Positions 9,004 through 15,572 of a stretch of DNA of 64,000 nucleotides are shown piece by piece. How positions within the stretch are numbered: position 1 is the stretch's first letter; every line of letters begins with the position of its first letter. Made by a program: the position numbers and the translations under genes. The stretch comes from Pseudomonas agarici (GTDB lineage: Bacteria > Pseudomonadota > Gammaproteobacteria > Pseudomonadales > Pseudomonadaceae), in contig NZ_FOAR01000014.1 of the NCBI RefSeq assembly GCF_900109755.1, positions 62,001 to 126,000 of the forward strand. Direction: 5' to 3'. Below the pieces are notes generated by a model. The model saw only the letters and a program-made list of their open reading frames with translations. It ran no database searches and was not told the DNA's origin.

Positions 9004-9846
9004 TTACTCCGCGTGAAATAATTCTGGATGTACGGTGCGAAAATCAACGCCCGCCGCATAGGACCCTTTCCAGCCGTGCGAACGACCGACGGGATCTGCG
9101 AAATTGAAATATCTGAACTGCATGGACCAGCGCGCTCTGTCACTTTTGTTATAACCAGAGCAATGCAAGAGCATGAAGTCGACAACGACCAGATCACCGG
9201 GTGAAGTCAGCGGGGCGATTTGACTGTACCTCTGCAGGTACTGTTGCTCATCCTTGATCATCAACGCGTAAGCTCCGGTACGGCCAGCACCTTCCGGGTC
9301 GGCATTGCAAACAGGCAAAGCCCCCAGCTTATGCGACTCAGGACAAAATACCACCGGCCCCAAAGCCTCTGTCACACTGACCAGAGGGCTCCAGAAAACC
9401 AGCCCATCGACACTGCGCAGTTGGGCCGGATATTCCTGATGCCACATCGCGCGATATTTGTCTTCGAACGGGCAATCGATACGGATGCCATACCCTCCCG
9501 CCGCGATGCCGGGGATAGAGCCCTGCCTTAACGCCGAAAACAGCGCCTCATGGCGCGGATGGGCGACCAGGCGCATGAATGCGGGAATCTGCTTCACGGC
9601 GTCATAGACCTCACCGCCCCAGGCACGATTTACCTTGATCAGGTCCAGAAATCCCTTGTCGAATGCCCACGGGTCATAAGCCCCTCGCAGGTCCGCAATA
9701 CCATGCCTGAGCATGACCTGACCGATGACGTTGTAGATACCGCGCTGGACTGCATCGATATCGACCTCGTCATAAAAATTCCGAATGATCAAAACACCCT
9801 TGTGTTCAAACTCGGCGATCTGCTCTGGCTTCAAGTCTCTATTCAT
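9004..9846 (-). CDS. Phytanoyl-CoA dioxygenase (PhyH)-like Fe(II)/2-oxoglutarate oxygenase
   Basis: A 280-residue member of the PhyH family of non-haem iron oxygenases. Probable iron ligands are His136 and Glu138 (MWHQEYPAQ, an HxE variant of HxD) and His228 (MLLHCSGYNKS). Arg239 or Arg245 (RWSMQFRY) would bind 2-oxoglutarate. Expected chemistry is hydroxylation of a sugar or acyl carbon. The ATG at 9846 is preferred to an upstream GTG at 9876, which has no Shine-Dalgarno site and would add a poor N terminus. It lies 48 bp after the aminotransferase stop, the widest gap in the sugar operon. Confidence 0.82.
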   Translation of the reverse strand: MNRDLKPEQIAEFEHKGVLIIRNFYDEVDIDAVQRGIYNVIGQVMLRHGIADLRGAYDPWAFDKGFLDLIKVNRAWGGEVYDAVKQIPAFMRLVAHPRHEALFSALRQGSIPGIAAGGYGIRIDCPFEDKYRAMWHQEYPAQLRSVDGLVFWSPLVSVTEALGPVVFCPESHKLGALPVCNADPEGAGRTGAYALMIKDEQQYLQRYSQIAPLTSPGDLVVVDFMLLHCSGYNKSDRARWSMQFRYFNFADPVGRSHGWKGSYAAGVDFRTVHPELFHAE

Positions 9847-9894
9847 GGTGCGCTCTGGATCAGGGTCGATGAACACTCGATTGATTCGAAGTGC

Positions 9895-10995
9895 TTACAG
9901 CGTCGAGAAAACCGCGCACACCCGCTCTAGCTCAGCGATAGTGAGGTCGTGATAACTCGGCAGATTCATTGCGCGCAACGGAATGGAATAGGCGTTCACA
10001 TTCTCGGGCCGTGCGTCGAACATCGGCAGGCTGGAGAGCGGATGGAAAAATACCCGAGCATCGATATTGGCGGCTTTAAAGGCCGCCTGCAGCCGTTCGC
10101 GACTCATGCCGGCTTGTTCTTCAAACACCACCGTCGGCATCCAGGCTCCGATAACCGTGCCTTCATACTGGGCATTGAGCTCAATATCCGGGTACGGCTT
10201 GAGTCGCTCCCGATAGAGCGCCATGATTTCCCGCTTGCGCTGGATCAGATCCTCAATGCGTTCCATCTGGGCGCAACCGATTGCGGCCTGAATATTCGAC
10301 ATCTTGTATTTGAAGCCGACAACGTCCGGCCAGAATTGCCGGGGCTGCCCTCTTGCCCTGCCATGATTTGACAGGGTCAGCACTTTTTCATACAGCGCGG
10401 CATCGTTGGTGACAAACATGCCGCCCTCGCCGGTAGTCAGCGTTTTCGTGCCATGAAAGGAAAAACTGCCAAAAGTGCCCATGCTACCGGCGCGCTTGCC
10501 GTGATATTCCGAACCGATCGCTTCGGCCGCATCCTCGATAACGGGAATGCCGTAGCGTTGGCCAATTTCCAGCAAGCGGTCCATATCACACAGGTTGCCG
10601 TACAGGTGCACGGCAACAATGGCCTTGGTGTTGACCGTGATGGCGGCTTCGACCCGCTCAGGATCGATGCACCAGGTATCAGGAAGAATATCGACGAATA
10701 CAGGTATTGCCCCCAGGTGCTCGACAGGTGCGACGGTCGCGATCCAGTTCGTGTCCGCCATGATCACTTCGTCACCGGGGCCTATGTCCAGGGCCGCCAT
10801 GCCCATGTGCAGCGCACCCGTACAGCTGGAGGTAGCGATTGCATAATCAACACCGAGATGAGCCTTGAACGCATTCTCGAAACGCACGATGTACTCGTAG
10901 CATTTATCGCCCCAGCCATTTCTGGCGGCGTCGGCGGCGTACTCGACTTCCAATTCGGTAATCGACGGCTTGGTGTAGAAAATCCGCTCGCTCAT
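9895..10995 (-). CDS. DegT/DnrJ/EryC1/StrS PLP aminotransferase, perosamine-synthase type
   Basis: A 366-residue sugar aminotransferase of the GDP-perosamine/viosamine synthase group, which converts a 4-keto-6-deoxy nucleotide sugar to the 4-amino sugar. Lys184 (FHGTKTLTTGEGG) is the PLP Schiff-base lysine; VIEDAAEAIG (152-161) is the PLP-phosphate/pyridine segment. The lysine separates it from the PLP dehydratase RfbH/DdhC, which has His there. The start at 10995 is fixed by GGAGGT just upstream and an ATGA overlap with the previous gene; a 15-codon extension is rejected. In this operon it should act on a CDP-linked, C-methylated ketosugar. Confidence 0.92.
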   Translation of the reverse strand: MSERIFYTKPSITELEVEYAADAARNGWGDKCYEYIVRFENAFKAHLGVDYAIATSSCTGALHMGMAALDIGPGDEVIMADTNWIATVAPVEHLGAIPVFVDILPDTWCIDPERVEAAITVNTKAIVAVHLYGNLCDMDRLLEIGQRYGIPVIEDAAEAIGSEYHGKRAGSMGTFGSFSFHGTKTLTTGEGGMFVTNDAALYEKVLTLSNHGRARGQPRQFWPDVVGFKYKMSNIQAAIGCAQMERIEDLIQRKREIMALYRERLKPYPDIELNAQYEGTVIGAWMPTVVFEEQAGMSRERLQAAFKAANIDARVFFHPLSSLPMFDARPENVNAYSIPLRAMNLPSYHDLTIAELERVCAVFSTL

Positions 10996-12215
10996 TTGAC
11001 CTCCAACGTGGGAATGGCGGCAACGAACTGCCCTCCCCAATCTCTTACATAGCGATGATGGCCGATCACTTCATCGGCGATATTCCAAGGCAAAATCACC
11101 ACTGTATCGGGTTGGGTTTCCTTGAGTTTCTCCGGCGAATACACCGGGATATGGCTGCCCGGCAGATACTTGCCTTGCTTGGACGGCGCGGCATCACAGA
11201 CGTAGGACAAAAGGTCGGGCTTGACGCCCGCATAATTCAACAGCGTGTTGCCCTTTGCCGCGGCGCCATAGGCGACGACCTGCCGACCCGCCCGCTTTTG
11301 TTCGATCAGGAAACCGAGCAAGCCATTCTTGACTGCATCGGCCCGTCCTTGAAAATCTTGATAGACCTCAAGCCCGCGCAAACCAAACCGCGCCTCGGCG
11401 TCCAGCACACGAACGACCTCATCGCTGTCGCCACGAAGGTCTTCGACATGACAGCCATACACCCGCAGGCTACCGCCATGGGTCGGCAACTCTTCGACAT
11501 CGCAGACCCGCAAGCCGGCCTGGGTAAAGATCCGCTTCACGGTATAGAGCGACAGATAGGAAAAGTGCTCGTGATACACCGTATCAAACTGAGCATGCTG
11601 AATCAGGCGCATCAGATGCGGAAACTCGAGGGTAATGGTGCCCTGCGGCTTCAAGGCCGCTTTCAGTCCACGGGTGAAATCATTGATATCCGGCACATGG
11701 GCAAACACGTTATTGCCTGCGATCAAATCCGCCTGGCGACCCTCGTCGGCGAGTCGCTTGCCCAGGATCTCGCCGAAGAACTCACGCAACACCTCGATAC
11801 CCATTTCTTGCGCGGCGGCGGCGGTGCTGGCAGTCGGTTCGATGCCCAGGCACGGGATATCGGCAGCCAGAAAATTCTTTAACAAATAGCCGTCATTGGA
11901 GGCCACCTCGATCACGAAACTGTCAGGCCCAAGCGCCAGGCGCTCGATCATGGCTTTCGAATAGGCGCTTGCGTGGGCCAGCCAACTGCTCGAAGTCGAT
12001 GAGAAGTAGGCATAGTCCTTGGAGAAGAACAGGTCTGCCTGAGCGTAATCTTCGGTCTGGACCAACCAGCAGTGCTCACACACTTTGAGCTTCAGCGGAA
12101 AGTAAATCTCCGGCGCACTCAACTGTGCCTCGCTCAGATACGAATTGGAGGGCGGGGCAAAGCCGAGATCGAGAAAAGTGTGCTGTAGCGGCTCACAACA
12201 ATGGCGACATTTCAT
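10992..12215 (-). CDS. NDP-hexose C-3-methyltransferase (TylC3/TcaB9-like)
   Basis: A 407-residue SAM-dependent sugar C-methyltransferase. An N-terminal zinc ribbon uses Cys3, Cys6, Cys46 and Cys49; the SAM site is VIEVASNDGY (101-110); a C-terminal domain begins VVAYGAAAKGNTLLNY. The catalytic residues recalled for TcaB9 (Tyr76, His181, Tyr222, Glu224, His225) all reappear with a constant offset of eight: Tyr68, His173, Tyr214, Glu216, His217 (YHEHFSYLS). This strongly suggests methylation at C-3 next to a 4-keto group. It overlaps both neighbours by four bases and fits between RfbG/epimerase and the aminotransferase. Confidence 0.9.
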   Translation of the reverse strand: MKCRHCCEPLQHTFLDLGFAPPSNSYLSEAQLSAPEIYFPLKLKVCEHCWLVQTEDYAQADLFFSKDYAYFSSTSSSWLAHASAYSKAMIERLALGPDSFVIEVASNDGYLLKNFLAADIPCLGIEPTASTAAAAQEMGIEVLREFFGEILGKRLADEGRQADLIAGNNVFAHVPDINDFTRGLKAALKPQGTITLEFPHLMRLIQHAQFDTVYHEHFSYLSLYTVKRIFTQAGLRVCDVEELPTHGGSLRVYGCHVEDLRGDSDEVVRVLDAEARFGLRGLEVYQDFQGRADAVKNGLLGFLIEQKRAGRQVVAYGAAAKGNTLLNYAGVKPDLLSYVCDAAPSKQGKYLPGSHIPVYSPEKLKETQPDTVVILPWNIADEVIGHHRYVRDWGGQFVAAIPTLEVK

Positions 12216-12763
12216 ACATGAAGTCCGGCAAATTCGTTGGATAGCAAAGCGTGATGCTTGTCGCGCTCGGAGAGATCGGTCACAGGCAACGGCCAGGTGA
12301 TTCCGACCCGAGGATCGTCATAACGGACGGCGCCCTCGGCTGCCGGTTCATAGAAAGCCGTGTGCAGGTAGAGCAATTCACTATCGGCCTCCAGCACCTG
12401 GAAACCATGGGCACAGCCTTGTGGAATGACCAGCATGCGCGCGGTCTGGGGATTCAGTTCCTCGGCATGCCAGCGCAGAAATGTCGGCGAGTCGACGCGC
12501 AAATCCACAACAACATCCCAGACACGCCCCTTCAGGCAACGGACCATCTTCATCTCGGCATGCGGAGCCTGCTGGAAATGCAAGCCACGCACCGCCCCTA
12601 CGCTGGCCGTGCGCGAATGATTAATCTGCACAATACGTTGCTCGCCTAAAGCCTGGGCCAGACTCTTTTCGCAAAACAAACGGCTGAACGCGCCGCGGTG
12701 ATCCTGATAAGGCTGGGTTTCGACCACCAGTGCGCCATCTATGGGCGTGGGCCGAATATTCAT
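12212..12763 (-). CDS. dTDP-4-dehydrorhamnose 3,5-epimerase family protein (RmlC-like)
   Basis: A 183-residue cupin epimerase of the RmlC family, which inverts C-3 and/or C-5 of 4-keto-6-deoxy nucleotide sugars. His62 (RGLHFQ) and Tyr132 (LLYLHTAFYEP) match the catalytic His and Tyr of RmlC with an offset of one; IPQGCAHGFQVL is the family beta-barrel signature. The ATG at 12763 overlaps the rfbG stop (ATGA), so the six-codon extension is rejected. With rfbF and rfbG in the same operon its substrate is probably a CDP rather than a dTDP sugar, so no rfbC symbol is given. Confidence 0.9.
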   Translation of the reverse strand: MNIRPTPIDGALVVETQPYQDHRGAFSRLFCEKSLAQALGEQRIVQINHSRTASVGAVRGLHFQQAPHAEMKMVRCLKGRVWDVVVDLRVDSPTFLRWHAEELNPQTARMLVIPQGCAHGFQVLEADSELLYLHTAFYEPAAEGAVRYDDPRVGITWPLPVTDLSERDKHHALLSNEFAGLHV

Positions 12764-13839
12764 GAGTCGATCCAGATACAACCCGCCTCTGCTGCGGCGT
12801 TGACATATCGTTCCAGTTGCTCACGGGTGATTGCCTGCCCCGTGGTGGACTGATGACGATACCAATCGGCGGTCATTTCCAGGCTCTGCTCCAGGGTCCA
12901 GACCGGCTGCCAGGCCAAGCGCGCTCGTGCTTGTGCGCAGTCGAGGTAAAGCAGGTTGGCTTCGTGGGGCTGCTGCGCCGCCGTCGTATGCCAGGAAAGT
13001 TCGGGCCAATGCAGCCGTAGCCCGGCGAGTACCTGCGCGACGGTTCGATTGTCTTGCGCGGCGGGGCCAAAGTTCCAGGCGCCCGCCGCCGATTGGTCAG
13101 ACGCCAGAAGGCGTTGGCCGAGCAAAAGATAACCGGACAGGCATTCGAGCACATGCTGCCAGGGACGGGTCGACTCAGGAGAGCGGATTTCCAGCGATTG
13201 GCCAGCTCGCACCGCCTTGACCAGATCGGGAATGAGGCGATCCTCGGACCAATCCCCTCCACCGATGACATTGCCGGCACGCGCCGAGGCGATCAGTGGC
13301 GCATCATCGCCGCCCCAGAAGGCCTTGCGATAGCTATCGACAACCAGTTCACTGGCGGCCTTGGAGGCGCTATAGGGATCATGACCGCCAAGACGGTCAT
13401 TTTCACGATAGCCCCAAGGCCACTCATTATTGGCATACACCTTGTCCGTGGTGATCACCACCACCGCGCGCACGCTGGGCGTCTGCCGGCAGGCTTCAAG
13501 GACGTTCGCGGTGCCCATTACATTGGTCGACCAGCTTTCCAACGGATCACGGTACGAGCGCCTGACCAGTGCCTGGGCAGCCAGGTGGAAAACGATTTCC
13601 GGTTGAGCCTGCTCGAACGCGCTGCGCACCACTGCCTGATCACGGATATCGCCACGCCAGTCAACCAAGGGATTGTTCAACAGGTCCCAGTGAGCCGGGA
13701 CGCTCTCGGGAGCCAGACCGAACCCCGTGACCTGCGCACCGAGTTCGCAAAGCCAAGTCGCCAGCCAACTGCCCTTGAACCCCGTATGCCCGGTCAGCAA
13801 GACCCTGCGGCCTCGATAGCGCTCACCGAACTGTTTCAT
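12760..13839 (-). CDS. rfbG: CDP-glucose 4,6-dehydratase
   Basis: NAD-dependent short-chain dehydrogenase-type enzyme converting CDP-glucose to CDP-4-keto-6-deoxyglucose. The 359-residue protein carries the diagnostic N-terminal [18 protein letters not shown], the TTDKVYAN segment that distinguishes RfbG from dTDP-glucose dehydratases, and the catalytic YSASK (YxxxK) motif. It overlaps rfbF upstream and the epimerase gene downstream by four bases each. Second step of the operon's pathway. Confidence 0.95.
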   Translation of the reverse strand: MKQFGERYRGRRVLLTGHTGFKGSWLATWLCELGAQVTGFGLAPESVPAHWDLLNNPLVDWRGDIRDQAVVRSAFEQAQPEIVFHLAAQALVRRSYRDPLESWSTNVMGTANVLEACRQTPSVRAVVVITTDKVYANNEWPWGYRENDRLGGHDPYSASKAASELVVDSYRKAFWGGDDAPLIASARAGNVIGGGDWSEDRLIPDLVKAVRAGQSLEIRSPESTRPWQHVLECLSGYLLLGQRLLASDQSAAGAWNFGPAAQDNRTVAQVLAGLRLHWPELSWHTTAAQQPHEANLLYLDCAQARARLAWQPVWTLEQSLEMTADWYRHQSTTGQAITREQLERYVNAAAEAGCIWIDS

Positions 13840-14606
13840 GCCCAGTGCTTCCAGGGTGGATTACCTTTGCTCCACAAGTCCTCGAGGTGATTCTTGTCTC
13901 GTAAGGTATCCATCGCCTGCCAGAAGCCATGGTGTTGATAGGCCATGAGGTTGCCTTCTTCCGCCAACTGCATCAGCGGCTCAGCCTCCCAACTGGATTG
14001 ATCATCGACGATATAATCAATGACTGCCGGATCAAGCACAAAGTAACCGCCATTGATCCAGGCACCGTCACCAACGGGTTTTTCCTGGAAACTATTGACC
14101 TGGCCGTCCTGCAGGTTCAAGGCTCCATAGCGTCCCGGCGGCTGGATGGCGGTTACCGTGGCGGGCTTGCCATGGGCATGATGAAAATCGATCAGCTCAC
14201 GGATATTCACATCCGACACACCATCGCCATAGGTAAAGCAGAACGGCTCGTTGCCAAGGTGTTCGCGAACACGCTTCAGGCGCCCCCCTGTCAGGGTGTC
14301 CTCGCCGGTATTGACCAGGGTCACGCGCCATGGCTCAACATAGCGTTGATGCACTTCCATGCTGTTATTGGACATGTCGAAGGTGACATCGGACATATGC
14401 ATGAAGTAGTTGGCGAAATATTCCTTGATCACATAGCCTTTGTAACCGCAGCAAATCACGAAGTCATTGATCCCATAGTAGGAATAGAGCTTCATGATAT
14501 GCCAGAGAATTGGCTTGCCACCGATCTCGATCATCGGCTTGGGACGCAGATGAGACTCTTCGGAAATACGCGTACCCAGCCCACCCGCCAGAATTACCGC
14601 CTTCAT
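13836..14606 (-). CDS. rfbF: Glucose-1-phosphate cytidylyltransferase
   Basis: Makes CDP-glucose from CTP and glucose-1-phosphate. The 256-residue protein has the nucleotidyltransferase signature [15 protein letters not shown] followed by [19 protein letters not shown], characteristic of RfbF rather than RmlA, and [10 protein letters not shown], typical of the family. It is the first gene of the leftward sugar operon. AAGG lies about 9 bases before the ATG. No convincing sigma-70 promoter was identified in the 224 bp between it and the tRNA-Pro gene. Confidence 0.96.
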   Translation of the reverse strand: MKAVILAGGLGTRISEESHLRPKPMIEIGGKPILWHIMKLYSYYGINDFVICCGYKGYVIKEYFANYFMHMSDVTFDMSNNSMEVHQRYVEPWRVTLVNTGEDTLTGGRLKRVREHLGNEPFCFTYGDGVSDVNIRELIDFHHAHGKPATVTAIQPPGRYGALNLQDGQVNSFQEKPVGDGAWINGGYFVLDPAVIDYIVDDQSSWEAEPLMQLAEEGNLMAYQHHGFWQAMDTLRDKNHLEDLWSKGNPPWKHWA

Positions 14607-14789
14607 GGGAAAACCTTACTGCTGATGTCGATAAGGACCGCTGGTTGAATCAAAAGCGCGGCAGTACTCCTGTTTGCACCAAGGCTCTACAAGACCGAGG
14701 TACTACAAGGATAGGAACAAAAGCAGGTTTTAGCATGGCGATAGGGGGATGAATAGCCCGTCATCCTGGCCCATTTCTTGAGTTTGAAC

Positions 14790-14826
14790 GCAAAAAAAAA
14801 GCACCCTGACGGATGCTTTTTTTTGT
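14790..14826 (-). terminator. Rho-independent terminator after distal tRNA-Pro
   Basis: On the reverse strand the sequence AGCATCC-GTCA-GGGTGCT forms a 7-bp stem (one G-T pair) followed by a run of eight or more T residues. It directly follows the distal tRNA-Pro gene and separates it from the sugar operon. Confidence 0.8.
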
Positions 14827-14829
14827 ATA

Positions 14830-14906
14830 TGGTCGGGGTAAGGGGATTCGAACTCCTGACATCCTGCTCCCAAAGCAGGCGCGCTACCGGACTGCGCTAT
14901 ACCCCG
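14830..14906 (-). tRNA. tRNA-Pro(TGG), distal copy
   Basis: A 77-nt tRNA with acceptor stem CGGGGTA/TACCCCG, TTCGAATCC T-arm, anticodon loop TTTGGGA (anticodon TGG) and encoded CCA. It is identical to the copy at 15095-15171. It lies downstream of a terminator-like hairpin (14908-14950), so it depends on read-through or its own promoter. It marks the edge of the accessory sugar operon. Confidence 0.97.
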
Positions 14907-14907
14907 G

Positions 14908-14952
14908 TAAAAAAAAAGCACCTTTTAGTTTGAAATTAAAAGGCGCTTTCCT
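14908..14952 (-). terminator. Terminator-like hairpin between tRNA-Lys and distal tRNA-Pro
   Basis: On the reverse strand AAAGCGCCTTTTA pairs with TAAAAGGTGCTTT around a short A/T loop, followed by a T run (plus-strand A run 14910-14918). It probably ends the main Asn-Pro-Lys tRNA transcript and leaves the second tRNA-Pro behind it. Confidence 0.7.
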
Positions 14953-15013
14953 CGATCAGCGCTTTTGGCTTCTGATCTTAAGATTCGATCCCAGCGCTAG
15001 CTGGTTTCAAAAA

Positions 15014-15089
15014 TGGTGGGTCGTGTGGGATTCGAACCTACGACCAATTGGTTAAAAGCCAACTGCTCTACCAACTGAGCTAACGACCC
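15014..15089 (-). tRNA. tRNA-Lys(TTT)
   Basis: A 76-nt tRNA with acceptor GGGTCGT/ACGACCC, D-arm GCTCAGTTGGTAGAGC, anticodon loop CTTTTAA (anticodon TTT), GGTTCGAATCC T-arm and encoded CCA. It lies 5 bp downstream of the proximal tRNA-Pro in the same transcript. Confidence 0.97.
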
Positions 15090-15094
15090 AAAAA

Positions 15095-15171
15095 TGGTCG
15101 GGGTAAGGGGATTCGAACTCCTGACATCCTGCTCCCAAAGCAGGCGCGCTACCGGACTGCGCTATACCCCG
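15095..15171 (-). tRNA. tRNA-Pro(TGG), proximal copy
   Basis: A 77-nt tRNA identical in sequence to 14830-14906: acceptor CGGGGTA/TACCCCG, anticodon TGG, CCA encoded. Second gene of the tRNA operon, 9 bp after tRNA-Asn. Confidence 0.97.
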
Positions 15172-15180
15172 ATTTGAAAT

Positions 15181-15256
15181 TGGCTCCGTGACCAGGACTC
15201 GAACCTGGGACCCAATGATTAACAGTCATTTGCTCTACCGACTGAGCTATCACGGA
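15181..15256 (-). tRNA. tRNA-Asn(GTT)
   Basis: A 76-nt tRNA with acceptor TCCGTGA/TCACGGA, D-arm GCTCAGTCGGTAGAGC, anticodon loop CTGTTAA (anticodon GTT), T-arm GGTTCGAGTCC and encoded GCCA. First gene of the leftward tRNA operon. Confidence 0.97.
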
Positions 15257-15572
15257 ACTGCATATTTCAAGTTACAACTTTTACAGCTAACGCTCACTTT
15301 CATCGCTGAAAGCTGGCTCTTCGACTCGCTCGCATCACTGCGTTCGTGTGTCTGAGGCGCGCTATTCTACAACCTTAAACCACTCTGTCAACCCCTTAAA
15401 TTGCTTTCAAGACAATGATTTGCAATCTTTTTTCAGGAATTTCCCTAGAGAGAAAATCCGGGGTGACTGTACTGCGGGGCGCACTTTACAAGCCTTTTTC
15501 TTTGAGTTCAACGCCCTATCGAAAAAAAGCCCCGCGATCACGAAGCTCTTTCCCCGTCAGTGCCGCAATGAC
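15257..15572. other. Intergenic region between tRNA-Asn and clpB end
   Basis: 316 bp without a gene. It contains the tRNA leader and promoter (to 15391). The remaining ~180 bp lie downstream of the clpB stop; no convincing coding frame or strong T-tailed terminator was seen there. Confidence 0.6.
15364..15391 (-). promoter_or_regulatory. Sigma-70 promoter of tRNA operon
   Basis: Reverse-strand TTGACA (15386-15391), a 16-bp spacer and TAGAAT (15364-15369), followed by a GC-rich discriminator (GCGCGCC) of the type that makes stable-RNA promoters sensitive to ppGpp. It sits about 108 bp upstream of mature tRNA-Asn. Confidence 0.8.

Noticed and set aside
14813..15055. 80-residue plus-strand frame in the tRNA cluster
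   Set aside because: It is translated tRNA-Pro and tRNA-Lys antisense sequence, not a protein gene.
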